Source: JADLFV01 sp964471555
GTDB taxonomy: Bacteria; Planctomycetota; Phycisphaerae; Phycisphaerales; Phycisphaeraceae
NCBI GenBank assembly: GCA_964471555.1
Contig: CAYYGM010000006.1
Span: forward strand, 4,808-68,807
Direction: 5' to 3'
DNA length: 64,000 bases
Part shown: piece after piece, positions 1 to 7,968 of the stretch
Position numbering within the stretch: position 1 is the stretch's first letter
Layout of the letters: each line of letters starts with the position of its first letter
Position numbers and translations under genes: made by a program
The notes under the pieces: generated by a model
Seen by the model: only the letters and a program-made list of their open reading frames with translations
What the model was told of the DNA's origin: nothing
Databases searched by the model: none

Positions 1-495
1 GACGAACAGCGGATTCAGCGCCCGTTCGATCGTGGCCACCATCAGGTTGCCGGCCAGAAAATGGTTGAGCACCACAATGCGCCCACCCGGTTTGACCAGT
101 CGCTGCGCCCAATGCAGCAGCTTCTGCGGGTCGGACACCACGCTGATGACGTGCGTGATCATGACATGATCGAAACTGTGATCGGCAAAGGGCGGGCGCA
201 TAGCGTCGCCCTGCACCAGGGTGCAGTGGTTCAGTTGTTGCTTGTCGATTTTCCTGGCTGCCTTGTGCAGCATGCCGGAGGACAGGTCGATGCCGACGAC
301 GCTGACGTTTTTCGGATAGTGCTCGAAGGTCATGCCGGTGCCGACGCCCAGGTCGAGCACGCGATCACCGGGGTGAAGGCGAAGCTGCTGCACCGCGGCC
401 CGCTGGCGCTGGCGAACCAGGGAACCGAAACTGTAATCGTAGAACTTGGCCCACAGGTCGTAGATCGATCCCGTGACTTGCTCGGTCATCCGCAT
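1..495 (-). CDS. Class I SAM-dependent methyltransferase, PmtA-like (3' end outside window)
   Basis: The first 165 codons of a leftward gene that runs off the window. The protein has the Rossmann motif I VLDLGVGTG near residue 45, then an acidic strand end (VVGIDLS) and the post-motif GDAMRPPF. This is the layout of ubiquinone/menaquinone and phosphatidylethanolamine N-methyltransferases. The opening words (IYDLWAKFYDYSFG) resemble the start of PmtA-type lipid methyltransferases, so the substrate may be a phospholipid head group; that is inference. The start is the upstream of two close ATGs because AAGGAG lies 6 nt before it. The gene is divergent from thiS, with about 60 bp between them. 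A second, unrelated lipid-methyltransferase-like protein lies at 811-1401. Confidence 0.85.
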   Translation of the reverse strand, partial: MRMTEQVTGSIYDLWAKFYDYSFGSLVRQRQRAAVQQLRLHPGDRVLDLGVGTGMTFEHYPKNVSVVGIDLSSGMLHKAARKIDKQQLNHCTLVQGDAMRPPFADHSFDHVMITHVISVVSDPQKLLHWAQRLVKPGGRIVVLNHFLAGNLMVATIERALNPLFV

Positions 496-557
496 GAATT
501 TCTCCTTGATCGCGGCTATCAGGATAACTCGCGTTCGCTGTCACTACAATGTCAGGC

Positions 558-755
558 ATGAAGATCACCGTCAACGGCCAAACCCGCCGGACTGAGGCCC
601 GCACCGTGGCAGAATTACTCGCGGAAATGGGGATGGCGGGCAAACCCGTAGCTGTGGAACGCAACAAGCAGGTGGTGCCCCGCCGCGATCACGAGCGGAC
701 GGAGCTGGCCGAGGGCGACGTGCTGGAACTGGTCACGCTGGTGGGCGGCGGTTGA
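558..755 (+). CDS. thiS: ThiS sulfur carrier protein
   Basis: A 65-residue ubiquitin-fold protein that carries sulfur as a C-terminal thiocarboxylate for thiazole synthesis. It starts MKITVNG and ends in the required GG, with the hydrophobic strand words typical of the family. An ATG nine bases upstream (549) lies inside a TACAAT hexamer at 545-550 that ends 7 nt before the ATG at 558. The second start therefore fits both the family length and a leaderless transcript. Its partner thiG is 2.2 kb downstream on the same strand, separated by two leftward genes, so the two are not one operon. Confidence 0.92.
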   Translation: MKITVNGQTRRTEARTVAELLAEMGMAGKPVAVERNKQVVPRRDHERTELAEGDVLELVTLVGGG

Positions 756-764
756 AGCTTGCGA

Positions 765-816
765 GTTTAGCGGGCGAGCTTGCTCGCCCTGTGCCGAGCA
801 AGCTCGGCGGCTAAAC
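765..816. repeat. REP-like three-way-junction repeat (GTTTAGC family)
   Basis: Outer arms GTTTAGC (765-771) and GCTAAAC (810-816) enclose two perfect hairpins: GGGCGAGC/GCTCGCCC with a 2-nt loop (772-789) and GCCGAGC/GCTCGGC with a 2-nt loop (793-808). It follows thiS, and its right arm supplies the TAG stop codon of the leftward methyltransferase. The CGTTTAGCCGCCG word recurs at 36129-36141. Confidence 0.75.
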
Positions 817-1401
817 GTAGCGCTTCCAGGTCAGCACGTAGGCCGGGGGCAGATTGCGCAGCACGGCCGCACTTCGCCGGCAAGGCCCGAACAGTTGTGA
901 CATGCGTTTGCGAAAGCGCACCGCCGTGGGCAGCGGGTACGCATGCACATACTGAAACGTGCGAAACTCCGCACCCGGCCCGATCAACTGATCCAGGTTG
1001 GCGATCACCGCATCCTGCACCGTCGGCGGCAGACTGGCAAAAGGCAAGCCGCACAGCACCGCCCGCACCGGCGGCAGCTTTTTTTCCTGGTGAAATCGTG
1101 CTGCATGCTCGGCCGAACCATGCACGAAGTCCGCCTGCGGATAGCGGCCGCGCAGCAATGTCACGAACTTCTCATCCAGTTCGATGCCCATGTAGGAAGC
1201 GCCCGTGGGCAAAGCTGCGAGGATGGCCGCGGTGAACGGGCCGGTGCCGGGTCCGAACTCGATCAACGTCTGGCCGGGCTGCACGTTCAGATCGCGCACC
1301 ATCTGCCGGGCAAGGGCGGGCGAACTGGGCGCCACCGCGCCGACCCGGGCCGGGTGACGCAGAAAAGCCTTGAGAAATCCGATGCCGTCGGTGCGGGTCA
1401 T
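811..1401 (-). CDS. Phospholipid/rRNA-adenine-type SAM methyltransferase
   Basis: A 196-residue class I methyltransferase. It has IEFGPGTGPFT (motif I, about residues 47-57) and IELDE (motif II), in the arrangement of the PmtA (Rhodobacter-type)/KsgA-like group annotated as phospholipid N-methyltransferase. The N-terminal FLKAFLRHPARVGAVAPSS is characteristic of that group. It starts 8 bp after the sulfatase stop and has no promoter-like hexamer next to its ATG, so it is probably the second gene of a leftward pair with the sulfatase. Its last codons (Tyr-Val-stop) run into the repeat at 765-816, so the C terminus may have been reset by repeat insertion. The substrate is not provable from sequence. 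Confidence 0.8.
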   Translation of the reverse strand: MTRTDGIGFLKAFLRHPARVGAVAPSSPALARQMVRDLNVQPGQTLIEFGPGTGPFTAAILAALPTGASYMGIELDEKFVTLLRGRYPQADFVHGSAEHAARFHQEKKLPPVRAVLCGLPFASLPPTVQDAVIANLDQLIGPGAEFRTFQYVHAYPLPTAVRFRKRMSQLFGPCRRSAAVLRNLPPAYVLTWKRYV

Positions 1402-1409
1402 GGTTCAAC

Positions 1410-2843
1410 TCAAAACGGATGATAACGCGGCAGGCGCGATCGGCTCGCCAGCAACGATCGGCGCAGCAGACGCAACCGCATCTGTGACAACAGTTCGCCA
1501 TACTGCGGATCGCTCGCGCAATTGACCAACTCCGCTCCGCCGTCCACGCTCAGGTCGTAGAGCACCTCCGTGCCCTGCGGCTCGTAGCGCAGGTACTTGG
1601 CCTGTTTCGTGCGCAGCATGGCCGCCCCGCTGTCGTAATACGCCAGCACATCCTCGCGTCCGGCCGGTTGCTCGCCTGCCAGCAGTGCGGCCGACATGTC
1701 GCGCCCCGGCATCACCTGCGGCACGTGACCGCCGCACAGCCCCACGATCGTCGGCAGCACGTCGATCAACTCGGTCAAACCGGCACAATCGCGCCGCTGT
1801 GAGCCGAAGCCCGCCGGCCAGTGCATCACCAGCGGCACGCGCATCACCTGGTCGTAGTAGGCATAGCTCTTGTGCGTCAGGCCGTGATCGCCTGCAAAGT
1901 CGCCGTGATCAGAGCCGAAGATCAGCAGCGTGTCGTCGAGCATGTTCGCTTGCCGCAGCCAGCGCACCAGTTCCGCGATGGCGAAGTCCATTTCGGTGAC
2001 CATCGCTGCCAGCCCGATGCGATACTGCTCGAAATCCTCATCGGTCCAGTTCTGCTTGTGGCGCAGCATCGTCGCCAACGGTTCGGGCTTGTCGCTCCAC
2101 TCCTGCGCTTTGCAGATGCGCGGCGGCAGCTTACGATCCTTGCACAGCTCCCACGCTTCGCGCACCGGACGCAGCGGCGGATGCGGGTTGTAGAAACCCA
2201 GGTGCATGAACTGGCGACTGTCCGCCCGCACGCTGAGATAGCGACAGGCTGCATCGACCACCCAGCCGGCATGACTGGCCTGCCACGGGGCGTCGATCGG
2301 CTGCGGCTTGAATTCGCTTGCCATGCGATCCGTATCCGTCGAGCGCGGCACACGAAACGCGGCTGCGTACTGCGGGTACTTGCCCTCGAGCCAGTGGTAG
2401 TAGGCATCGGAGTAGTTGCCGCGTTCTTCACTGGGCCAGAAGACATCGAAGCCGTAGGCATGGCGCGGGCGGGGATCGAAGTCGAGGTTCTCGTGCGGTT
2501 GCAGATGCAGCTTGCCGATCTGGGCAGTCTGGTAGCCGGCCGCTTTCATCACGGTGGCGGCGGTGGGTTGGTAGTCCGGCGGCAGACATTGGCCGTTGTT
2601 GGTCACGCCGGTCTGCTGCGGGTACGTGCCGGTCATGAAGCTGCAACGGCTGGGCATGCACAGGGGATTCTGGGCGAAGCAATCGGTGAAGTTGACCGCT
2701 GCGTTGGTCAGTGCGTCGAGTGCGGGCGTGACCATGGCGGGGTTGCCGTTGGCGGCGATGTGATCGAAGCGCATGTGGTCGCTGGTGAGCCAGATCACGC
2801 GCTGCGGCCGCCTGCGAGGGGAGTCGGATGCGTCGGTTGTCAT
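1410..2843 (-). CDS. Sulfatase (arylsulfatase/choline-sulfatase type), cytoplasmic
   Basis: A 477-residue sulfatase. The formylglycine site is CMPSR with Cys62, so it is a Cys-type enzyme that needs an activating formylglycine-generating enzyme. Metal-binding words follow: LTSDHMRFDH near the N terminus and FGSDHGDFAGDHG in the second half. No signal peptide or membrane segment is seen, so it should act inside the cell on an imported sulfate ester; the actual substrate is unknown. An upstream GTG at 2861 is possible, but the ATG at 2843 has TAGCAT (2852-2857) 8 nt before it, which fits a leaderless start. Planctomycetes carry many sulfatases for sulfated polysaccharides. The small methyltransferase follows 8 bp downstream. 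Confidence 0.9.
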   Translation of the reverse strand: MTTDASDSPRRRPQRVIWLTSDHMRFDHIAANGNPAMVTPALDALTNAAVNFTDCFAQNPLCMPSRCSFMTGTYPQQTGVTNNGQCLPPDYQPTAATVMKAAGYQTAQIGKLHLQPHENLDFDPRPRHAYGFDVFWPSEERGNYSDAYYHWLEGKYPQYAAAFRVPRSTDTDRMASEFKPQPIDAPWQASHAGWVVDAACRYLSVRADSRQFMHLGFYNPHPPLRPVREAWELCKDRKLPPRICKAQEWSDKPEPLATMLRHKQNWTDEDFEQYRIGLAAMVTEMDFAIAELVRWLRQANMLDDTLLIFGSDHGDFAGDHGLTHKSYAYYDQVMRVPLVMHWPAGFGSQRRDCAGLTELIDVLPTIVGLCGGHVPQVMPGRDMSAALLAGEQPAGREDVLAYYDSGAAMLRTKQAKYLRYEPQGTEVLYDLSVDGGAELVNCASDPQYGELLSQMRLRLLRRSLLASRSRLPRYHPF

Positions 2844-2934
2844 GGGCAGCCATGCTATCACGCACCCGGCGAGTTTGTTAAGCTGATGGGCTTCGGGGGC
2901 AGTAAATAACCCTTAGATCGCAAGGATTTTCGCC

Positions 2935-3789
2935 ATGTGTGCCACCGCCTCCACCGAATCGCCCGCCCTCGACGCCCCGCTGACGCTCGGCCCGCGCACG
3001 CTGACCAGCCGGCTGATCGTCGGCACCGGCAAGTATGCCGACTACCCCACCATGCAGCAGGCCCTGGACGTCTCGGGCACACAAGTGGTCACCGTGGCGG
3101 TGCGCCGCGAGCGACTGGTCAACGAGAAAGGCGAATCGCTGCTCGACTTCATCGATACGTCGCGCTACACCATTCTGCCCAACACGGCCGGCTGCTTTAC
3201 CGCCGACGATGCGGTGCGCGTGGCACGGCTCGGGCGCGAGTTGCTCGATCAACTGGACAACCCCGGCAAGGACTGGGTCAAGCTGGAAGTGCTCAACGAC
3301 AAGAAAACTTTGCTGCCCGATCCGCAAGGCACGCTGGAAGCGACGCGCGAGTTGGTCAAGGATGGTTTTGCCGTGCTGTGCTACACCAGCGACGATCCGG
3401 TGATGGCCTGCAAGATCAAGGAAGCCGGGGCGACGGCCGTGATGCCGGCCGGTTCACCCATCGGCTCGGGCCAGGGCGTGCTCAACCCCAACGCCATCCG
3501 CATCATTCTTGAGTTGCTCAAGGAAGGCGATGCGAATTATCCCGTGATCGTCGATGCCGGCGTCGGCACGGCCAGTGATGTGACCATCGCCATGGAACTG
3601 GGCGCTGACGGCGTGCTGCTGAACACCGGCATTGCTCATGCCAAGGACGCGGTGAAGATGGCCCACGCCATGCGTCACGCCTGCGCCGCCGGCCGATTGG
3701 CGTATCTGTCCGGCCGCATCCCCAAAAAACTCTACGCCACCGCCAGCTCCCCCTGGTCCGGTGTCATCAGCTACATCCCGGGCGAATGA
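2935..3789 (+). CDS. thiG: Thiazole synthase ThiG
   Basis: A 284-residue TIM-barrel enzyme that joins deoxyxylulose-5-phosphate, glycine imine (dehydroglycine) and ThiS thiocarboxylate into thiazole phosphate for thiamine. Recognised words are LIVGTGKY near the N terminus, ILPNTAGCFTADDAVR, and WVKLEVLND with the Schiff-base lysine. The phosphate-binding loop follows, with VMPAGSPIGSG, VDAGVGTASD and LLNTGIAHAKD. It is about 20-30 residues longer than the usual ThiG, mostly at the N terminus. A purine-rich AAGGA precedes the ATG by 8 nt. The 90-bp upstream spacer shows no TPP riboswitch consensus. The MntA gene begins 19 bp after its stop. Confidence 0.94.
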   Translation: MCATASTESPALDAPLTLGPRTLTSRLIVGTGKYADYPTMQQALDVSGTQVVTVAVRRERLVNEKGESLLDFIDTSRYTILPNTAGCFTADDAVRVARLGRELLDQLDNPGKDWVKLEVLNDKKTLLPDPQGTLEATRELVKDGFAVLCYTSDDPVMACKIKEAGATAVMPAGSPIGSGQGVLNPNAIRIILELLKEGDANYPVIVDAGVGTASDVTIAMELGADGVLLNTGIAHAKDAVKMAHAMRHACAAGRLAYLSGRIPKKLYATASSPWSGVISYIPGE

Positions 3790-3808
3790 GGCGCGTTATA
3801 ATCCTTGC

Positions 3809-4117
3809 ATGTCACCCTTGATCGAACAACACCGCAGCCAGATCGAGGCATTGTGCCGCAAGCACGGCGTCAAGCGGCTGGAGTTGTTCGGCTCGGCGGC
3901 CCGCGGCGACTTCGACCCGGCCCGCAGTGACGTGGACTTCTTCTACGAGTTCGCGGATTACACACGGCCGGACATCGCCGACCATTGGTTCGCCCTTCAG
4001 GAAGACCTCGAATCGCTGCTTGGCGCCAAGGTCGATCTGGTCAGCGCCAAAGACGCGAAGAATCCGTACTTTCTCGAAGTCGCCAACCGCCATCGGGTGA
4101 CGCTCTATGCAGCCTGA
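3809..4117 (+). CDS. mntA: MntA-type nucleotidyltransferase antitoxin
   Basis: A 102-residue minimal nucleotidyltransferase with the metal/ATP signature GSAARGDF followed by SDVDFF (Gly28-Ser29 to Asp41/Asp43). In the HepT/MntA type VII toxin-antitoxin system this protein neutralises HepT by AMPylating a tyrosine near its active site. The coding region overlaps hepT by 11 bp, the usual antitoxin-first arrangement. Start choice: a perfect TATAAT at 3797-3802 ends 6 nt before this ATG, and a longer in-frame start at 3761 would begin inside thiG. No Shine-Dalgarno sequence is present, so the pair is probably transcribed as a leaderless message. Confidence 0.9.
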   Translation: MSPLIEQHRSQIEALCRKHGVKRLELFGSAARGDFDPARSDVDFFYEFADYTRPDIADHWFALQEDLESLLGAKVDLVSAKDAKNPYFLEVANRHRVTLYAA

Positions 4118-4445
4118 ATCACGCAAACTGCTGGAGGACATGCGCCTGGCTGCGGTGTCCATTCAACATTTCCTGCGAGGCAAGTCGCTCACGGACCTCA
4201 AGGGTGAAGATCTGCTTCGCTCGGCGATCTACTACAAGTTCGCCATCATCGGTGAAGCTCTTTCGCAACTGCGACATCAAGATCCACAAACGGCTGAGCG
4301 CATCAGCGAGCAGACTCGCATCATCGGCTTTCGCAATCAAATTATTCACGGCTACAAAGTGATCGAGGACGAGGTGACCTGGAATATCATCGAGCGAAAA
4401 TTGCCTGTCTTGCTGCGAGAGTTGGAACAAGTGCTGAACGGTTGA
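4107..4445 (+). CDS. hepT: HepT-like ribonuclease toxin
   Basis: A 112-residue all-helical protein of the HepT (DUF86) family. The active-site motif R-X4-H-X-Y is intact as Arg76, His81 and Tyr83 (FRNQIIHGY), so the toxin is predicted to cut RNA and its tyrosine is the target of MntA. The reading frame overlaps mntA by 11 bp, which indicates translational coupling. The pair lies alone between thiG and the leftward gene at 4453. It may be a plasmid-type stabiliser that now resides in the chromosome or a phage-defence module; nothing in the sequence decides between these. Confidence 0.9.
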   Translation: MQPESRKLLEDMRLAAVSIQHFLRGKSLTDLKGEDLLRSAIYYKFAIIGEALSQLRHQDPQTAERISEQTRIIGFRNQIIHGYKVIEDEVTWNIIERKLPVLLRELEQVLNG

Positions 4446-4452
4446 CGATGTC

Positions 4453-5088
4453 TCACTCCGCGCCCGCCATGCGCTTGATCACGTCCACGGCGCTGATGCG
4501 TTGCACATCGGCGTCGGCTTCCTGCACGGCCGGCTCGTAGTCACGCAGCGGCGGTGAGACGGAAAGTTCTTCGCTGTCACCTTCACGCTTGGCTAAACCC
4601 AAAGCGCCGTTGCCGGTGACGGTCACGATCCAGCGGCCTTCATCCAGCCGGCGATAGACCGCCTTGCCCTGCACCAGGTCTTTGTCGTCCCACTGCACGT
4701 CGGCCAGCCTGGGGTCGATCATCACGCCCCCCTTGGGCGGGGTGTCGGAGTCGAACACGCGGCGGATCCACAGGCGCCCGTCAAGCACCACGTAGTCCAC
4801 GAACACTTCGCTGCCGGCTGTGTAGGGCGTGTCGATGCGCTTGATCTCACCCTCGGCGGTGCGGATGCTCACGCTGACATGGCCGTCGGCCACGACCAGC
4901 TCGGTGATGGCGGTGCGGCGGACGGCTTCGTTGTAGGTGCGGCGAAGATCCTGGTACTGCTGCGACAGCTCGCCCAGACGGCGGCGATAGATGTCAGCCT
5001 CCAGGTTGGCCCGCAGCCACTGGTAGCCGACCACGCCCGCCACGAGCAGGACGGCCGCCAACGCAATGTGCTGGAGCTTGCGGGTCAT
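4453..5088 (-). CDS. Single-pass membrane protein of unknown function
   Basis: A 211-residue protein I do not recognise. It has an N-terminal membrane anchor at about residues 7-24 (an Ala/Leu/Val-rich stretch after MTRKLQ). A short helical segment with coiled-coil spacing follows (about residues 27-55, RRRLGELSQQYQDLRRTYNE). A mainly beta C-terminal region is probably outside the membrane. Longer in-frame starts reach back to 5772 but would lie entirely over the opposite-strand esterase, so the ATG just before the hydrophobic segment is chosen. It is convergent with hepT (7 bp apart) and divergent from the sialate esterase (about 100 bp apart). Its C-terminal strands could be a DUF-type beta sandwich. 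Confidence 0.65.
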   Translation of the reverse strand: MTRKLQHIALAAVLLVAGVVGYQWLRANLEADIYRRRLGELSQQYQDLRRTYNEAVRRTAITELVVADGHVSVSIRTAEGEIKRIDTPYTAGSEVFVDYVVLDGRLWIRRVFDSDTPPKGGVMIDPRLADVQWDDKDLVQGKAVYRRLDEGRWIVTVTGNGALGLAKREGDSEELSVSPPLRDYEPAVQEADADVQRISAVDVIKRMAGAE

Positions 5089-5190
5089 CCTGTCTGTTAT
5101 CGGCAGTTCGACCGGTTCCAGCTTAATGGCGGCAACGGGGGCGGCCGAGCGGGCTTGCGAGCCGAAAGCTGCGGAGCGATACTGCGAACC

Positions 5191-7197
5191 ATGAAGAAAA
5201 TCCAATCTTTCGTCGCCGCCCTGGCGGGGTTGATTCTGCACACGGTGGCCCTGGCGGCCGGTCTGGAGATGCCGGCCGTCTTCACGGACCACATGATCCT
5301 GCAGCGGGAGAAGCCCGTGCCGGTCTGGGGCAAAGCCGATGCCGGGCAGCCGGTGACCGTCAGCTTCGGCGATCGCAGCGCCAAGACCACCGCGGCTGAT
5401 GACGGCACGTGGATGGTCAAGCTCAAGAGCATGAAGGCCAGCTTCGAGCCGCGGCAGTTGATCGTGACCAGCGGCGATCAGACGCTGATCTACGACGACG
5501 TGCTGGTGGGCGAGGTGTGGCTGTGCTCGGGCCAGTCGAACATGCAGTGGGATTTGCAGCGATGCGACGATGCTGAGGATGAGATCGCCCTGGCGGACTG
5601 GCCCAACATCCGCCTGTTCTACGTGCAGCGCATCGCCTCGGATGTGCCGACGGACGTGGTGGGTCAATGGGAACGATGCAGCCCGGAAAATGCCGGCCCG
5701 TTCAGCGGTGTGGCGTACTTCTTCGGGCGTGATCTGTATCAACGGTTGAACGTGCCCATCGGCCTGATCCATTCCTCCTGGGGCGGCACGCGGGCGGAAG
5801 CGTGGACCCGCTGCTCATACATGGCGGAAAACCCGATCACCAAGCCCATCCTTGACAAGTGGCAGAGCGACCTGGCCACCTACGATCAGCGCCACGCTGA
5901 CTGGGAGAAACAGAATGCCGCGTACGTGGCCAAGGTCGAAAGCGATCTGCAGCCGCCCGAAGCACCACCCCTGGCTGCGGCAGACTACGACGACAGCGCC
6001 TGGGCTGACGCCACACTTCCGGGCAACTGGGAGAAGACCGATCCCGACCTGGACGGCGTCGTCTGGTATCGCAAGGTGGTCGAGCTGCCGCAAGCTCTGC
6101 GCGGCAAAGACCTGCAACTGCACCTGGGCATGATCAACGACCAGGACTGGACCTTCGTGCAGGGCCTGGCGGTGGGACACATGAACAACCGATCCTCGCT
6201 GCGCCTCTACAACGTGCCTGCGGCGCTGACCGACGGCCCCACGTTGACCATCGCGGTGCGGGTCAACGACATCGGCGCCAATGGCGGGTTTGAAAGTGAG
6301 CCGAGCGAACTGTGGTTGGGCGCAGCCGACGCCAAGGCAGGCGACGAAGGCACGGTCAATCTGGCCGGTGCGTGGAAGATGCACGTGGCCTATCGCAAAT
6401 CGCCCAACGATCCCACGCCGTCGGCCGAGCCGCTGGGCCCGAAGGATCGGCATGTCCCGGAGAATCTCAGCCGCGGCATGATTCAGCCGCTGGTGCCCTT
6501 CGCCCTGCGCGGAGCCATCTGGTATCAGGGTGAATCCAACGCCAGCCGCGCCGCCCAGTATCGCGTGCTGCTGCCGATGATGATCAAGGACTGGCGCGAT
6601 CAGTGGAACGACAAGGACATGCCCTTCGGTATCGTGCAACTGGCCAACTACTACGACGTGACGCCTGAGCCGACCGATCCGCCCTGGGCTCATCTGCGCG
6701 ACGCGCAACTGTTCACCGCCAAGACCGTGCCGCACACCGGGCTGGCGGTGATCATCGATGCCGGCATGGCCAAGAACATCCACCCCACCGACAAGTTCAC
6801 CGTGGGCAATCGCCTGGCGCGGTGGGCTTTGCACGATGTGTACGGCATGGACGTGCTGCGCGGCGGGCCGATCTATCGTGACATGCAGGCCAAGGGTGAC
6901 AAGGTGCGCGTGCGCTTCACCGACGTGGGCGACGGCCTGGCTGTGCGCGGCGAAGGCCCGCTGCACGAGTTCACCATTGCCGGCGAAGATCACGTGTGGC
7001 ACAACGCCGAAGCGGAGATCGTGCGTAAGGACATGGTGGAAGTGTGGTCACCGCAGGTGAGCAAGCCGGTGGCTGTGCGTTACGGCTGGTCCAACAACCC
7101 GGCCGACCCCAACCTGGTCAACAGCGACAACCTGCCCGCCTCGCCCTTCCGCACCGACGACTGGCCCGGGCCGACGGATGATGTGCTGGAGCCGTGA
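5191..7197 (+). CDS. Sialate O-acetylesterase (SASA/DUF303 family), secreted
   Basis: A 668-residue exported esterase that should remove O-acetyl groups from sialic or related sugars. The N-terminal signal peptide (about residues 1-23, charged MKK then a hydrophobic core ending ALAAG) supports this start over longer in-frame ones. The nucleophile is in CSGQSNMQW (Ser about 116). The block WYQGESNA and the late IHPTDK (His about 531) complete the SGNH-like catalytic set. Between the nucleophile and the second block lies an inserted beta-sandwich domain (about residues 265-385, WYRKVVELP to ELWLG), common in this family and similar to glycoside-hydrolase-2 sugar-binding folds. Together with the sulfatase and later glycosidases it points to degradation of decorated polysaccharides. 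It is transcribed alone. Confidence 0.9.
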   Translation: MKKIQSFVAALAGLILHTVALAAGLEMPAVFTDHMILQREKPVPVWGKADAGQPVTVSFGDRSAKTTAADDGTWMVKLKSMKASFEPRQLIVTSGDQTLIYDDVLVGEVWLCSGQSNMQWDLQRCDDAEDEIALADWPNIRLFYVQRIASDVPTDVVGQWERCSPENAGPFSGVAYFFGRDLYQRLNVPIGLIHSSWGGTRAEAWTRCSYMAENPITKPILDKWQSDLATYDQRHADWEKQNAAYVAKVESDLQPPEAPPLAAADYDDSAWADATLPGNWEKTDPDLDGVVWYRKVVELPQALRGKDLQLHLGMINDQDWTFVQGLAVGHMNNRSSLRLYNVPAALTDGPTLTIAVRVNDIGANGGFESEPSELWLGAADAKAGDEGTVNLAGAWKMHVAYRKSPNDPTPSAEPLGPKDRHVPENLSRGMIQPLVPFALRGAIWYQGESNASRAAQYRVLLPMMIKDWRDQWNDKDMPFGIVQLANYYDVTPEPTDPPWAHLRDAQLFTAKTVPHTGLAVIIDAGMAKNIHPTDKFTVGNRLARWALHDVYGMDVLRGGPIYRDMQAKGDKVRVRFTDVGDGLAVRGEGPLHEFTIAGEDHVWHNAEAEIVRKDMVEVWSPQVSKPVAVRYGWSNNPADPNLVNSDNLPASPFRTDDWPGPTDDVLEP

Positions 7198-7208
7198 GTG
7201 TGTAATCC

Positions 7209-7281
7209 ACGGGCGGTGAACCGCCCTCCGCCGCGCCTGGAATGCGCATCCGGGCGCGGCGGAGGCGGCTTCAGCCGCCGT
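7209..7281. repeat. RAYT-associated repeat, left copy (73 bp)
   Basis: Identical base for base to 7890-7962. It contains three back-to-back hairpins: GGGCGGT/ACCGCCC with a 2-nt loop, CCGCCGCGCC/GGCGCGGCGG with a longer loop, and GGCGGCT/AGCCGCC with a 2-nt loop. It directly precedes the transposase promoter hexamer. Confidence 0.9.
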
Positions 7282-7297
7282 TCGATATACTGATCTC

Positions 7298-7900
7298 ATG
7301 TCCGGGCCCATCCACAAGACCTCCGCCCGCGGCGACGAGTGGCGGCACGGTAAACATCGCTTCGAACACTGGTACGCTGACAACCAGGTTTATTTCATCA
7401 CCGCCCGCTGCCGCGATCGCTTTCCCGCGCTCGCCGGCGAACAGGCCAAGGCCATCTTCTGGGATCGTTTCGATCACTGGTCCGGTGAGTGCGGCGTCGT
7501 GCCGTGGATTGTTTCCCTGCTGGACAATCATTATCACCTGTTGGCGTACAACCGCAGCGCCGACGGGCTTCGCCGCTTCATGCCGCGATTGCACGGCTCG
7601 GTCGCCAAGCTGGTCAACGACACATTGCCGCAGCGGCGGGCTGATTTCTGGCGTGACGATGAGGGTCGGGAGTTCTTCGATGGGTGCATCCGCAATGCCA
7701 AACAGGCGAGGCTGACCTATCGCTATGTGCTCAGACAATGCCGGCGGCACGGTATCTGCAACGACCCACGGGATTATCCGCACACGCGGGTGTACGTGGA
7801 CTGCGAACGTGCGATTCAAGAGGCGCAGGCGTTGAGCGCGTTCATGCGGGGGGTGCCGTATCAGCGTTATGAGGGGCGCGGGCGTAAGGACGGGCGGTGA
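7298..7900 (+). CDS. REP-associated tyrosine transposase (RAYT, Y1_Tnp/IS200-like)
   Basis: A 200-residue HUH-type single-strand DNA transposase. The metal-binding HUH motif is DNHYHLL (His about 78 and 80). The candidate catalytic tyrosine is in the helix LTYRYVLRQCRRHGI (about residue 140), and the N-terminal strand VYFITARCRDR is typical of Y1 transposases. Chromosomal RAYTs move or maintain short palindromic REP sequences. Two identical 73-bp palindromic repeats flank this gene, and the right copy overlaps the last codons and provides the TGA stop. TATACT at 7286-7291 ends 6 nt before the ATG, so the promoter is squeezed between the left repeat and the start. The frame is intact. Confidence 0.92.
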   Translation: MSGPIHKTSARGDEWRHGKHRFEHWYADNQVYFITARCRDRFPALAGEQAKAIFWDRFDHWSGECGVVPWIVSLLDNHYHLLAYNRSADGLRRFMPRLHGSVAKLVNDTLPQRRADFWRDDEGREFFDGCIRNAKQARLTYRYVLRQCRRHGICNDPRDYPHTRVYVDCERAIQEAQALSAFMRGVPYQRYEGRGRKDGR

Positions 7901-7962
7901 ACCGCCCTCCGCCGCGCCTGGAATGCGCATCCGGGCGCGGCGGAGGCGGCTTCAGCCGCCGT
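7890..7962. repeat. RAYT-associated repeat, right copy (73 bp)
   Basis: Exact direct repeat of 7209-7281. Its first hairpin encodes the last two residues and the TGA stop of the transposase; its right end lies 6 bp from the tmk stop codon, so it fills the convergent spacer. Confidence 0.9.
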
Positions 7963-7968
7963 GGGTAT

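Noticed and set aside
1821..2909. Long plus-strand frame (362 codons) opposite the sulfatase
   Set aside because: His/Arg/Val-rich composition without any domain; it mirrors the sulfatase codons and lacks a start site. The sulfatase has the full active site.
2844..2934. TPP riboswitch before thiG
   Set aside because: The conserved CTGAGA and ACCTGATCTGG-type words are absent and the spacer is too short.
5089..5772. N-terminal extension of the leftward membrane protein gene
   Set aside because: It would lie entirely over the sialate esterase 5' half and would place the membrane helix in the middle of the protein.
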